From positions 62,001 through 126,000 of the forward strand of contig JBALVL010000002.1 in NCBI GenBank assembly GCA_036961355.1: a stretch of 64,000 nt of DNA. The letters are read 5' to 3'. The number at the start of each line of letters is the position of its first letter. Within the stretch, counting starts at the first letter, position 1. The stretch comes from Motiliproteus sp036961355. GTDB taxonomy: Bacteria; Pseudomonadota; Gammaproteobacteria; Pseudomonadales; Balneatricaceae. The notes below the pieces were generated by a model. It saw nothing but the letters and a program-made list of their open reading frames with translations, was not told the DNA's origin and did not search any database. A program made the position numbers and the translations under genes. This document shows positions 35,070 through 44,523 of this stretch, one piece after another.

Positions 35070-36482
35070 TTACAGCAATAGATGTCCGACGCCAGCGACG
35101 ATCGGCAAAGAGATCAAGGTCCTGATCAGGAATATCGCCAGCAGCTCTATAAAGTTAAGTGGCAGTTTGGTTTTTAGCATCAGTACGCCGACCTCGGACA
35201 TAAAGATCAGTTGGCTGACGGAAACCCCGGCAATGACAAAGCGGGTTAGCTCACTTTCGATCCCTTTCCCCAGTACGGCTGGCAGGAACATATCGGCAAA
35301 CCCAACCACCATCGTCGGTGCAGCGGCCGCCGCCTCAGGGATTCGAAGCAGTTCCAGCAATGGGATAAAGGGGGCGCCGAGGTAGTTGAACACAGGAGTA
35401 AACTCGGCCAGTGCCAGAGCTACGGTACCGATCGCCATGACGAGTGGTAACAGACCGAACCAGATATCAAATCCATTCAAGCCACCTTTGACCAACATAC
35501 CTACTGGGCCGGGTGCGTGTTGGGCTCGAGCTGTTGCTAAGCGCAGGCCCCAAGAGAACATCGAATGTCCTGCCGGCACCTCTTCAGCAATCTGCTTGCC
35601 CGCTTCGGCGTGATAAATATCTTTCTTCCACGACAGCGGCGGGATGCGCGGTGTGATAATTGCGCAGGCAATGCCGGCTAATACAACGGCCACGTAGTAC
35701 TCGCCAAACAGGTGGTTGATACCGATGAAATCGACCACAACCAAGCAGAATGCAACCGATACGATGGAGAAGTTGGTAGCGATGATCGCCGCTTCGCGTT
35801 GTGAATAATACCCCGACTCATACTGTTGCGCGGTAATCATGACGCCAACGGTGCCTGCACCTAGCCAGGATGCTAAGGCATCGATGGCTGAGCGGCCGGG
35901 TAGTTGGAATACGGTTCGGAAAAAACGGCGGAATACTGTGCCGATGAACTCCATAAAGCCGAAGTCAGTGAGCAGTGGAAGCAGTAACGAAGCAAACATC
36001 AAGTAGACGACGATGACAGTAGCCAGCTCGTTCAGCATCAAGCCACCGGTGGCCTCTCCAATAATCCATTCCGGTCCGACCTGGAAAAATATCATGCCGC
36101 AAAACACCGCACCGACTAAGCGCAGCAGGGTCCAAACGGGCCCAACATGAAAAATATGGATCAGGTGGGATTTGATCGTACCGCCGGTATCCGCGTCAGT
36201 TGCGGGTTTACTCAGATTGACGATCAGCGTAACAACAATGGAGATGACGGTTAACAGAACAGCAAACCCGGCCAGGTAATCGCCGGTTGCGTCTTTGACG
36301 GTATCGGCCAGTACACCCATGCCGATGGTGACTTTGCCGCCAAAAACAAAGGGAGTCAGGAATAACAGCGCTCCTAAAACGGAGGGGACAAGAAACTTAA
36401 TTAAGTTGTAGTTAGTATGCGATGTGATCTCGGGACTCGCTTCGAAGACAAGTTGTTCGTTTTCTTCAAGGTTGGCATCCAT
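35070..36482 (-). CDS. YjiH-family membrane transporter
   Basis: A 470-residue polytopic membrane protein with about ten helices (FLVPSVLGALLFLTPFVFGG; IISVIVT-type helices; EFIGTVFRRFFRTVFQLPGR). The GRSAIDALASWLGAGTVGVM motif is the nucleoside-recognition (GATE) signature seen in YjiH-type proteins. These are putative transporters of unknown substrate. The start at 36482 is chosen because GGAG lies 7 nt before MDANLEE. It precedes the agmatinase-family gene on the same strand by 248 nt and may import its guanidino substrate (inferred). Confidence 0.82.
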   Translation of the reverse strand: MDANLEENEQLVFEASPEITSHTNYNLIKFLVPSVLGALLFLTPFVFGGKVTIGMGVLADTVKDATGDYLAGFAVLLTVISIVVTLIVNLSKPATDADTGGTIKSHLIHIFHVGPVWTLLRLVGAVFCGMIFFQVGPEWIIGEATGGLMLNELATVIVVYLMFASLLLPLLTDFGFMEFIGTVFRRFFRTVFQLPGRSAIDALASWLGAGTVGVMITAQQYESGYYSQREAAIIATNFSIVSVAFCLVVVDFIGINHLFGEYYVAVVLAGIACAIITPRIPPLSWKKDIYHAEAGKQIAEEVPAGHSMFSWGLRLATARAQHAPGPVGMLVKGGLNGFDIWFGLLPLVMAIGTVALALAEFTPVFNYLGAPFIPLLELLRIPEAAAAAPTMVVGFADMFLPAVLGKGIESELTRFVIAGVSVSQLIFMSEVGVLMLKTKLPLNFIELLAIFLIRTLISLPIVAGVGHLLL

Positions 36483-36592
36483 CGGTAACTCCATTTATTG
36501 TGTTTATTTTTAAGAGTTTGTTCTGAATAGTCCAGTGAAAAAACCGCTGGAATCACTCAGTATGAACAAACGAGTTTCCTGTTTACATATCA

Positions 36593-36615
36593 ATGTATAA
36601 AAGCTTGTGTTGATA
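36593..36615. promoter_or_regulatory. Candidate operator shared with the ADH promoter
   Basis: ATGTATAAA-N8-TTGATA, about 110 nt upstream of the YjiH-type gene. The same layout recurs at 39392-39414 near the LysR gene. The next bases (TTGATGGGTATTGATGGG) hold a short direct repeat. Confidence 0.55.
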
Positions 36616-36681
36616 GATTGATGGGTATTGATGGGCACATCCCTGTGCTGAATAAGGCTTTAGTTGGTCGTTGATGGGGTG

Positions 36682-38208
36682 TTAGGAATCCAGGGTTAGC
36701 CAGACAGATTTAGTTTCCAGAAAGTATTCCAACTGCTCTGATCCGAGGTCTTTGCCAATGCCCGATTGTTTGTAGCCACCGAACGGCATCGCCGGATCTA
36801 TGGTGCTGTGCGCATTGACATAGACCGAACCCGCTCGGAGTTTGGGAATCAGCCGGTGGACTCGGTTTAGGTCATTGGAATAGATAGCGGCAGCCAAGCC
36901 GTAGATTGAGTCATTGGCCAGTGCTAATACCTCCTCTTCAGTATCGAAGGGTGCCGTGGTCAGGACCGGTCCGAAAATCTCTTCCTGTACGATCCGCATC
37001 TCGTTACAACAGTTGGAAAACACGGTTGGCTGCACAAAATATCCGGGGCCTTCCACGGCTTCACCACCGCAAACGATATCGGCGCCTTCGGCCTTACCGA
37101 TGGCAATGTAATCCATCACCGACTGTTGCTGTTTCTGCGAAACCATTGGGCTGATGAAGCAGTCCGGATCGAGGCCTGGAGCCATGGTCAGTTTTTTGGT
37201 ATAAGCCGCCAGCTCGGTTAAAAATTGGTCATAAATTGAGCGGTGGATATAGGCACGGGAACCCGCGTCACAGACTTGGCCCGAGTTAAAGAAGATGCCA
37301 TTGGCGACGGCTTCAACTGTTTTTGGAATATCAACGTCGTCAAATACCATCACAGGTGACTTGCCGCCGAGTTCTAACGTGACATGTTTCATGTCCTCTA
37401 ACGCAGCCCGACCGACGGTTAAACCGACAGGGGTGGATCCAGTGAAGGTGACTTTGTCGATGTCCGGATGGGTCGAGATGGCTGCACCGACAACACTGCC
37501 CCTGCCCGTGACAACATTAACGACGCCGTCTGGGATGCCTGCTTCCTGTACCAGTTCGGCAAAGCGCAGGGTTGATAATGACGTTAGCTCAGCCGGCTTA
37601 ACGACCACCGTGCAACCGACAGCCAGTGCTGCACCCAGCTTCCAGGCCATCGTCTGTAGTGGAAAGTTCCAAGGTACGATCGACCCAACCACGCCGACCG
37701 CTTCTTTACGGGTATAAGCCACATAGTTACCCGGAAGTGATGGCTCCGCAGTGCGTCCGCTAATCTTGGAGGCCCAGCCGGTGAAGTAGCGTAGCGTGTC
37801 GATGGTGCCCTGGATGTCGACCTCACGGGCATCATTGATGGACTTACCCATGTCGATCGATTCAATCTGGGCCAGCTCTTCAGCATTGGCTTCTATTAGA
37901 TCAACCAGCTTATGCAGTAGTCTTTCGCGCTCAAGCGGCTTTAATTGACTCCACTCGCCGCTATCAAACTGGGCTCTGGCGGCTTCGACGGCTCTATCTA
38001 CATCGTCTTCATTGCCTTCAGGAATAGAGGTAAGAATTTTTCCTGTCGAGGGCTCCAGTACATCGCAGAACTTGGATGCGCTGCCTTCACTCCATTGGCC
38101 ACCGATAAACATTTTCTGCTGTTTGGACAAGAATTTCTGTGTCGCTGGCAAAATGGGAAACTGTTCGAAGTACGCGTGGATCGATGGATCCATTTTACTG
38201 TGATTCAT
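36682..38208 (-). CDS. Aldehyde dehydrogenase (NAD-dependent)
   Basis: A 508-residue ALDH: VPWNFPLQTMAWKLGAAL, the catalytic Glu in LELGGKSPV, the catalytic Cys in FNSGQVCDAGSRAYIH and EEIFGPVL are visible. The length and motifs fit betaine/gamma-aminobutyraldehyde-type ALDHs that oxidise an aldehyde to acid. It lies 45 nt after the zinc alcohol dehydrogenase gene and is likely cotranscribed, giving an alcohol-to-acid route. The start at 38208 (MNHSKM) has AAGGAAG upstream, unlike the ATG at 38223. Confidence 0.88.
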   Translation of the reverse strand: MNHSKMDPSIHAYFEQFPILPATQKFLSKQQKMFIGGQWSEGSASKFCDVLEPSTGKILTSIPEGNEDDVDRAVEAARAQFDSGEWSQLKPLERERLLHKLVDLIEANAEELAQIESIDMGKSINDAREVDIQGTIDTLRYFTGWASKISGRTAEPSLPGNYVAYTRKEAVGVVGSIVPWNFPLQTMAWKLGAALAVGCTVVVKPAELTSLSTLRFAELVQEAGIPDGVVNVVTGRGSVVGAAISTHPDIDKVTFTGSTPVGLTVGRAALEDMKHVTLELGGKSPVMVFDDVDIPKTVEAVANGIFFNSGQVCDAGSRAYIHRSIYDQFLTELAAYTKKLTMAPGLDPDCFISPMVSQKQQQSVMDYIAIGKAEGADIVCGGEAVEGPGYFVQPTVFSNCCNEMRIVQEEIFGPVLTTAPFDTEEEVLALANDSIYGLAAAIYSNDLNRVHRLIPKLRAGSVYVNAHSTIDPAMPFGGYKQSGIGKDLGSEQLEYFLETKSVWLTLDS

Positions 38209-38253
38209 TAGGTCTTCCTTCATCGCTATGGCGTGAAACCAGCCATGAAAAAA

Positions 38254-39276
38254 TTAGCCTTTAATATCAAGCACAATACGACTGTTTAGCTTGCCTTCGG
38301 CTACGCGCTGAAAGGCACTGTTGATCTGGTCAAAGGGAAGCTTTTCAGTGATGCTGCTAACGCGCCCCGATTCAGCAAGATCCATTAATTGCTTGATCTC
38401 CTGGCGAGTACCGTCGGCACTGCCTTGAATGGTGAGCCCTGATTCCACAATGTCGGCGGCATTGAAACTAAGATCGCCATTTGGTAGGGCGATCAACATG
38501 ATCTTTCCACGGGGTGAGCAACTGGCCAGCATCTGTTTCCAGGTTGAGGCTACAGGTGCGAAGTTGAGGCAGGCATCGGCCCCGCCTAGGGATTGGATAA
38601 AGTCTTCGGGGTTTTCGTTGGCTTTGATGGTGTAATCTGCGCCCATCTCTTTGGCTAATGCCAGCTTATCGGCGTCGATGTCGACAGCAACGACTCGAGC
38701 ACCTGACAGTTTGGCGACCTGAATGGCATACAGGCCTAGTCCCCCGGCACCAAACACGGCGGCCAGTTTCCCGGCTTCCAAATTAGCTTTGCGGACAGCG
38801 CTGTAGGCGGCAACACCGGCACATAGTAGCGGAGCGGCATCGAAAGCATCGAGCGATTCGGGGATGCGCGTTGTCCACTCTTCGCGTAGGCAAACGTATT
38901 CAGCGTAACAGCCACTGACATGAACACCGGTTGCTTCGGCTTCACCGCAGTTGGTTTCATGACCGGTACGGCACTCACGGCAGTGGTGACAAGTATCGTA
39001 GACGTACCCTACACCGACACGATCACCCTCATTGAATCGACTGTTGTTATTGCCCGATTTGACGACCCGGCCAATGCCCTCATGCCCAAGAATTTGAGGA
39101 AGGTTACCGGGTAGTTCGTGTTCTCCCTTCCAGAAGTGAACATCGGAGTGGCAGACGCCGCAGACGTCGAGCTTAACCAGGATTTCACCGTCTTTGGGTT
39201 CAGGAATAGCAACTTCTCGGATCTCGAGAGGTTGGCCATACTCAACCAAAAATGCTGCTTTCATTGTAGAGGGCAT
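38254..39276 (-). CDS. Zinc-dependent alcohol dehydrogenase (AdhP-like)
   Basis: A 340-residue zinc MDR enzyme. The catalytic zinc site has Cys in CGVCHSDVHFWKG, the GHEGIGRVV motif and a later Cys; the structural zinc site is TCHHCRECRTGHETNC (Cys-x2-Cys-x2-Cys-x7-Cys), and the Rossmann motif is VFGAGGLGLYAIQVAKL. It oxidises an alcohol with NAD and pairs with the ALDH after it. GGAG lies about 9 nt before the ATG at 39276. It is divergent from the LysR gene, with a candidate operator in between. Confidence 0.9.
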   Translation of the reverse strand: MPSTMKAAFLVEYGQPLEIREVAIPEPKDGEILVKLDVCGVCHSDVHFWKGEHELPGNLPQILGHEGIGRVVKSGNNNSRFNEGDRVGVGYVYDTCHHCRECRTGHETNCGEAEATGVHVSGCYAEYVCLREEWTTRIPESLDAFDAAPLLCAGVAAYSAVRKANLEAGKLAAVFGAGGLGLYAIQVAKLSGARVVAVDIDADKLALAKEMGADYTIKANENPEDFIQSLGGADACLNFAPVASTWKQMLASCSPRGKIMLIALPNGDLSFNAADIVESGLTIQGSADGTRQEIKQLMDLAESGRVSSITEKLPFDQINSAFQRVAEGKLNSRIVLDIKG

Positions 39277-39391
39277 TGAATATTCTCCAGCGGTTTTAGA
39301 TTTATTGTGATGCTAATGATGATGAAATTTTGTGTCTTAACCCGAAGGCTTGTTTTCAATGTAGAGAAAAATAATTCATTGATAAATCTTG

Positions 39392-39414
39392 ATGTATAAA
39401 TCTATACTTTGATA
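39392..39414. promoter_or_regulatory. Candidate LysR operator (shared pattern)
   Basis: ATGTATAAA-N8-TTGATA in the divergent region between the ADH and LysR genes; the same spacing and both words occur at 36593-36615 upstream of the YjiH-type gene. A likely binding site of the LysR regulator at 39509. Confidence 0.6.
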
Positions 39415-39508
39415 ATGATTAATGTATTTCGGTGATTAACACGGCACTCATTCGCTGGTGATTGGAGTTTTATTGCCAGTTTTAAACGAACTTTTTAGGC
39501 GCTATATC

Positions 39509-40438
39509 ATGACGGCACGACACCACAGTCTTCCTAATCTCGCTGATTTCGATCTCCGTTTACTGCGGGTTTTCGTTGCTGTTGCGCATAACAAAGGGTT
39601 TGCTGCAGCTCAGGATGAACTGGGGATTTCCCAATCAACGATTAGTATTCAGATACGGCAGTTAGAGGAGCGGTTGCAGGTTCGCCTGTGCGAGCGAGGC
39701 AGAAAGGGATTCAGTCTTACCAAAGAAGGGCTGGCGGTATTAGATGCTAGCCAGGGTCTGTTTCGGGCTGTGGATAATTTTCGCGGTCTTGTAGGAAGTG
39801 CCAGAGGGCTGTTGATTGGGGAGGTGCACTTTGGAATGGTTGATGCCATCACCTGCAACGAACAGCTGGGTCTTGAAACAGCGATAGGGGAGTTTGCAAG
39901 GATAGCCCCCGAAGTGGTGATTCATGTTGATATCTCTTCACCTCAAGAGTTGTTACAGGGTGTTATAGAAGAGCGTTACCACGCCGTTTTGTCACCAATA
40001 TCACGACAGAACAGCTCAATAAATTTTTCCCAGGCTTTTATTGAGCAACAAGGACTGTTTTGTGGCCAAGAACATGCGCTGTTTGATCAACCAGCAGAGC
40101 AGCTTACGATGGAGTCATTGCAGCAATGTGACTATGTTGGACGCTCCTACATGCGCGATTGGACACCGCCCTCCAACATCGACTTCAAACACCGTGCTGT
40201 TGCATCGCATATGGAGAGTATCGCCCTGATGATTCTATCGGGTGGACTGGTGGGTTATCTGCCCAAAAATTATGCTGCGCTTTGGGTGGAGGCCGGCAGG
40301 ATGCGCCTGTTACTTGATGAGCAGCTCTCTTATAACGAACAGTTCTTTGTGGCGTACCGAAAGCTAGAGCGCAACCGTGCCGCGTTAGCATTCATTGGGT
40401 GTTTGGAGCAGCACCTGTGCCAAGTCACTTGCGACTAG
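39509..40438 (+). CDS. LysR-family transcriptional regulator
   Basis: A 309-residue LysR protein. The HTH reads VAVAHNKGFAAAQDELGISQ then STISIQIRQLEERL, followed by an effector domain (LLIGEVHFGMVDAITCNEQL; HAVLSPISRQNSSINFSQAF). The start at 39509 (MTARHHSLPNLADF) is chosen over the longer form from 39458, whose extra 17 residues do not look conserved; a TTG at 39473 with GGAG upstream is an alternative. It is divergent from the ADH-ALDH pair and likely controls it and the YjiH-type gene. Confidence 0.87.
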   Translation: MTARHHSLPNLADFDLRLLRVFVAVAHNKGFAAAQDELGISQSTISIQIRQLEERLQVRLCERGRKGFSLTKEGLAVLDASQGLFRAVDNFRGLVGSARGLLIGEVHFGMVDAITCNEQLGLETAIGEFARIAPEVVIHVDISSPQELLQGVIEERYHAVLSPISRQNSSINFSQAFIEQQGLFCGQEHALFDQPAEQLTMESLQQCDYVGRSYMRDWTPPSNIDFKHRAVASHMESIALMILSGGLVGYLPKNYAALWVEAGRMRLLLDEQLSYNEQFFVAYRKLERNRAALAFIGCLEQHLCQVTCD

Positions 40439-40796
40439 GGGTACGGCCTTGACTAAATTAATAGGGACAGTTGTTAGAGCAGAGGTGGTGAGGGTTTTGG
40501 TTTATTACTCCACCAAGTCCACTCGTACGAAATTCGTTACGATGTTGGAGCCGTGGGTGTAGGTGGTGCTTAACGTTTGGGTGGAGTCGTAGGATTACGG
40601 ATGATCCATGCTAACCGAACTCGGGCCAACAAAAAACGGGGTGGTATAAGGGGAAGAGTAACGGCCGTTGCTCTGTGTTGTTGTAACCATCGTGTGGCCA
40701 CGGCTTGTAACTACTGCCTGTAACTACGGTTTGGCCATCGCACTAAATTAGCCATCGCCTTTAAATGTTATGCCTGCTTTTTCGTGTGGATCTGAC
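40439..40796. other. Intergenic, no gene seen
   Basis: About 360 nt after the LysR gene without a supported gene. A bulged hairpin spans TCGTACGAA and TTCGTTACGA (40523-40542). TGTAACTAC and GCCATCGC each occur twice near 40708-40760. No promoter or RNA structure was convincing. Confidence 0.4.
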
Positions 40797-40830
40797 AAAA
40801 AACTCCCTCCAGCTGGATGGCTGGAAGGAG
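40797..40830 (-). terminator. Intrinsic terminator of the ThDP enzyme gene
   Basis: In the minus-strand transcript, CTCCTTCCAGC (40830-40820) pairs with GCTGGAGGGAG (40813-40803) with one A-C mismatch, then six U (40802-40797) follow. It lies just after the stop of the ThDP gene. Confidence 0.8.
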
Positions 40831-40845
40831 AAGGGGACCGAAAAC

Positions 40846-42612
40846 TTAATCGGTACTGACGTGTGATACATCCTTACCGGGTGAGTAGATGTCGAGAATA
40901 TTCCAGTGACCCGTGGTGGGTACCGGGTTGTTTCGCATTGCTACGTCGATCACTACCGGGCGGTTCAGTGCTACGGCCTTTTCCAGTGCAGGTTTGAACT
41001 CGGCCGCTGACTCGATACGGATACCTTCGACGCCATAAGCGCCGGCGATCATCGCGTAGTCGGGTAGGGTGGCACGTTCGCCCTCGTGCTTGGGGAAGAT
41101 GGTGCCGTAGTTCAGGCCGTAGTGAGCTTTTTGCAGCCCGGCGATGGTGCCGAAGGCGTTGTTGTTCATGACGACCCAGATAACCGGGATATTCTCTTCC
41201 ACGGCGGTAGCAAGCAGTGCCGGGTTTTGACCGAAGCCGCCATCACCGACTAGAGAAACTACCACGCGGTCGGGGCAGGCCAATTTGGCACCCAGGGCTG
41301 CTGGTGCACCAAATCCCATGGTGCAAAAACCGCCGGGGGTGAGGATGCTGCCGGGAGTATAAATAGGGAACTGCTGTCCCACACCGTTCTTGTTCCAACC
41401 CACATCAGTGGTGATGATCGCGTCGCGCGGCAGTACGTCGCGTACTTCGGCGAGGATACGCTCGGGCATCATCGGGAAGGCATCGCTTTGCGCCATTTCA
41501 GAGTTGCTAGCGGTAAAGTCGACACGGTAGGTGGCGATCTCATCGACCAGCTTGGGGTTCTTCAAGCCTTCGGGGTAGAGACGTCGGGCCACCCGGTTTA
41601 ACACGGTCAAGGCCTGCTTCAGGTCGGCAACTGCACCGATCTCTACCGGGTAGTTGCGACCGATTTCGTTGGGCTCGATATCGATATGGATCAACTTGCT
41701 ACCGGGGATGTTAAAGGTGTAACCGTTCTCCCAGGAGCTACAGTCCGCTTCGGCAAAACGGGTGCCCAGTCCCAGAATCCAGTCGGCATTGCAGCAGGAA
41801 TCATTGATGTACTTCGTTCCCCAGAAGCCGGTCATACCCAGCGTCATCGGGTGGTCATCACGCAGCACGCCTTTGCCCATCAGGCTGTGGGATACCGGGA
41901 TCTGCAAGTGGTCGACCAAGGCCTCTAGCTCATCAGCTGCGTCTGCCAAAATAATACCGCCGCCGACGTGAAGTAGAGGCTTTTGCGCTTCTACCAGAGT
42001 GCGCACGATGGTTTCGGCGGTTTGCTCGTCGATGGACGGCTTCACCAACTTCTTGGTGTTGTTGAGCTGGCGTTCAAAGAGTGCAACATCCACTTCCTTA
42101 GAGAAAATATCCATTGGCACGGAAACCAATACCGGGCCAGGCTGGCCACTCTCGGCCAGGTGGAACGCCTTCTCAATAATTTCGGGCACCAACTCAGGAC
42201 TCTCAACCCGCCAGACGCGCTTAACGAACGGCTTGTAGATATCAGATTGATTGGCATCAGCATGCAGGTTGACTTCCTGATGCGGGTGTTTGCCGTAGTA
42301 GTGGCTGGGAATGTCACCAGCGATCACCACCATCGGGATGCAATCTAAGGCGGCATTGGCCACGCCGGTGGCGGCGTTGGTCAAGCCTGGGCCCAAGTGG
42401 CTCAGTACCACTGCGGTCTCTTTCTTGGCACGGGCATAGCCATCGGCCGCGTGAGCGGAAACTTGCTCGTGACGGACGTTGATGAATTTAATCGGGCTGG
42501 GTTCCAGCGCCGACAGTACGGCGATGTTGGTGTGTCCACAAAGTCCGAAGACATGCTCGACGCCGCGATTCTCGAGAAATTTAACAATCTGATGTGAGAC
42601 TAGATCTTTCAT
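40846..42612 (-). CDS. ThDP-dependent enzyme, acetolactate synthase-like
   Basis: A 588-residue ThDP enzyme with all three domains. The N-terminal part has the catalytic Glu in NVRHEQVSAHAADGYARA and GPGLTNAATGVANA. The central domain has PLLHVGGGIILADAADELE. The C-terminal part has the ThDP/Mg motif GDGGFGQNPALLATAVEENI ending in NNNAFG. It carries no regulatory subunit and is not in an ilv operon, so it is more likely a 2-oxoacid decarboxylase or lyase. It is the second gene after an acylating aldehyde dehydrogenase (62-nt gap), so it may make the aldehyde for that enzyme. Substrate unknown. Confidence 0.82.
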   Translation of the reverse strand: MKDLVSHQIVKFLENRGVEHVFGLCGHTNIAVLSALEPSPIKFINVRHEQVSAHAADGYARAKKETAVVLSHLGPGLTNAATGVANAALDCIPMVVIAGDIPSHYYGKHPHQEVNLHADANQSDIYKPFVKRVWRVESPELVPEIIEKAFHLAESGQPGPVLVSVPMDIFSKEVDVALFERQLNNTKKLVKPSIDEQTAETIVRTLVEAQKPLLHVGGGIILADAADELEALVDHLQIPVSHSLMGKGVLRDDHPMTLGMTGFWGTKYINDSCCNADWILGLGTRFAEADCSSWENGYTFNIPGSKLIHIDIEPNEIGRNYPVEIGAVADLKQALTVLNRVARRLYPEGLKNPKLVDEIATYRVDFTASNSEMAQSDAFPMMPERILAEVRDVLPRDAIITTDVGWNKNGVGQQFPIYTPGSILTPGGFCTMGFGAPAALGAKLACPDRVVVSLVGDGGFGQNPALLATAVEENIPVIWVVMNNNAFGTIAGLQKAHYGLNYGTIFPKHEGERATLPDYAMIAGAYGVEGIRIESAAEFKPALEKAVALNRPVVIDVAMRNNPVPTTGHWNILDIYSPGKDVSHVSTD

Positions 42613-42674
42613 AATATAGGCCCGTAATTTTATTGTGATAAGGTCGGCGATCTACGCCGGCAGCGGGATATTGA

Positions 42675-44111
42675 TCAGGCTTGAGGGGCGAAGGGGTTCT
42701 CGGGAATCACCACATCGCTCTGGTAGTACTCACCGAACAGCTCCGCATCGGAAGGGCGGTCTTCTGCGATGGGACGGCTGACCCAAGTGACGTTCATGTA
42801 GTGCTTGAGCGAGACGTTTTCATTGGTGATGTTGCCACCCCAGATACCGCAACCCAGGCTTGAAGTCATCGGCATGCCATTGTTGAAGGCACCGGCGTTG
42901 GCCTTGGATTGGGGCTGACGCACCATCATCCGGCTGACTGGGGCCAGGCGGGCCAGGCGGTCGATGTGGTCGTCGTTGAAGGAATAGATTCCGCAAGAGT
43001 GGCCGGTGCCACCGACTTTGTAGATCTGCTCGATCTTACCCAACACGTCGTCGAAGTTAGCGAACTGATAGAGCGCGAACACCACACACAGCTTCTCGCC
43101 GGAGAACTTGTGATCCTTACCGATCTCTTCCTGGTCGACGAAGATGAACTTACGATCTTCGGGGATCGAGAAACCGGCGATGTCAGCGATTGTCTGCGGT
43201 GCACAAGCGACGGTGTTTAAGGTACGGTGACCCTCTTCGTCCCACAGGGCTTTCTCCAGCAGCGCCTTCTCTTCGGCGTTACACAGGTAACCACCTTCCT
43301 TAATGAACTGCTCGACCATGGCGTCGTAGATGGACGCATGGACTAATACGTTACCATCGGCAGAGCAACCAGAACCGAAATCAGAGGTCTTGCTGAGGCG
43401 AGTATTCATCGCGGCTTCAGCCACATCGGCGGTTTCATCGATGACGATAGTGGAGTTGCCAGCGCCGACACCATAGGCAGGCTTGCCGGAGCTATAGGCT
43501 GCTTGAACCATCGGTTTGCCACCGGTGGCCATGGTCAGGTCGCAGGCTTCCATCAGGTAGTTGGTGACCGGCAGGCTGGGTACCTCGACACACTGCAGCA
43601 GATCTTCGGGGGCACCGAAACGCTTGAGTGCTTCGCGCATCACCTTGACGGTCTGGTTAGTGGTGTACTTGGCACGTGGATGTGGCGTGAAGATGATCGC
43701 ATTCTTGCACTTGAGTGCATTTACGGCCGTCACTGGAGGCGTCAAGGCAGGGTTGGTGGTCGGAATCAGGGAGGCGATGACACCGGCTGGCTTGGCATAT
43801 TTCACCAGGCCTTTGGCCTCGTCTTCTTCGATGATACCCACGCTCTTTTGGCGCAAGGCATCGCGCAAGATGCCGATGATTTTGAATCGTTTGCCCGGGC
43901 GGCCTGCCCGATCTCCCAGGCCACTCTCATCAACGCCCATCTGCGCCAGTGCAGTAAAGGTCGTTTCATTGGCTGCTGCCCAGGCAATCGACTGAACCAA
44001 CCGGTCGACGGTTTCCTGATCGTAATGCTCGACCGCTTTCATTGCTGCGCGGGCTCTTACGATCATTGCGTCAACTTGCTGTTTTTGCTCCACGGAAATT
44101 TCTTTTGCCAC
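42675..44111 (-). CDS. CoA-acylating aldehyde dehydrogenase, sulfoacetaldehyde-type
   Basis: A 478-residue protein related to the acylating ALDH domain of AdhE/EutE and to sulfoacetaldehyde dehydrogenase (SauS). The N-terminal cofactor region reads GVIASLIPTTNPALTPPVTA, and the catalytic Cys sits in LSKTSDFGSGCSADGNVLVH. Such enzymes turn an aldehyde plus CoA and NAD(P) into acyl-CoA. Sulfoacetaldehyde is the closest named substrate, but no sulfite exporter or CoA ligase gene is seen here, so this is not proven. It leads a two-gene operon with the ThDP enzyme and is divergent from a GntR regulator. Confidence 0.8.
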   Translation of the reverse strand: MAKEISVEQKQQVDAMIVRARAAMKAVEHYDQETVDRLVQSIAWAAANETTFTALAQMGVDESGLGDRAGRPGKRFKIIGILRDALRQKSVGIIEEDEAKGLVKYAKPAGVIASLIPTTNPALTPPVTAVNALKCKNAIIFTPHPRAKYTTNQTVKVMREALKRFGAPEDLLQCVEVPSLPVTNYLMEACDLTMATGGKPMVQAAYSSGKPAYGVGAGNSTIVIDETADVAEAAMNTRLSKTSDFGSGCSADGNVLVHASIYDAMVEQFIKEGGYLCNAEEKALLEKALWDEEGHRTLNTVACAPQTIADIAGFSIPEDRKFIFVDQEEIGKDHKFSGEKLCVVFALYQFANFDDVLGKIEQIYKVGGTGHSCGIYSFNDDHIDRLARLAPVSRMMVRQPQSKANAGAFNNGMPMTSSLGCGIWGGNITNENVSLKHYMNVTWVSRPIAEDRPSDAELFGEYYQSDVVIPENPFAPQA

Positions 44112-44214
44112 GGTCTTATCCCTCAGTTTGATTGCGGTTCTAAAAGGCGACTATCCCAACAGGCTGGAGCAATGCTCACCAAGAGCGCAATGCGTTATCG
44201 TCTTTCTAAACCTA

Positions 44215-44250
44215 GATTGTCGTACGTAATTAATTTTATGCTACGCAATC
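44215..44250. promoter_or_regulatory. Inverted repeat in a GntR-regulated gap
   Basis: GATTGTCGTA (44215-44224) and TACGCAATC (44242-44250) are reverse complements with one bulged base, in the 412-nt gap between the acylating ALDH and the GntR gene. The CGTACGTAAT core resembles TACGT words near other genes of the block. The rest of the gap (44112-44523) shows no gene. Confidence 0.4.
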
Positions 44251-44523
44251 CTACATCTAACAAATAAGATGATCAAACTGTTTTTGTGCTTCTTGTTTGG
44301 TTTTGTAGTACCTAATTTTTCTGTTGTTGCTGTTTTATGCACATCACTGCTCAATGAGCATCTTTTAAGTACTATCCATAACGATTTAAAAAGACCGGAA
44401 ATCGACGCTGAATCGACATAACAAAGCAGATGGGGGAGTTGTATGTGGAGGTCTAGGGCAGGACTAATAACTTGTCCTATAAGTGTTAGAATGCCTGCCT
44501 TATCTCTATATGGGTTCGATATC

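Noticed and set aside
34822..36681. A guanidine riboswitch near the ureohydrolase and YjiH genes
   Set aside because: I looked for the paired ACGR-loop hairpins and other known guanidine aptamer features and saw none.
40846..42612. Calling the ThDP enzyme IolD or Xsc
   Set aside because: The N-terminal motif (GHTNIAVLSAL, RHEQVSAHAADGYA) does not fit either of those enzymes as I know them; a generic acetolactate synthase-like name is safer.
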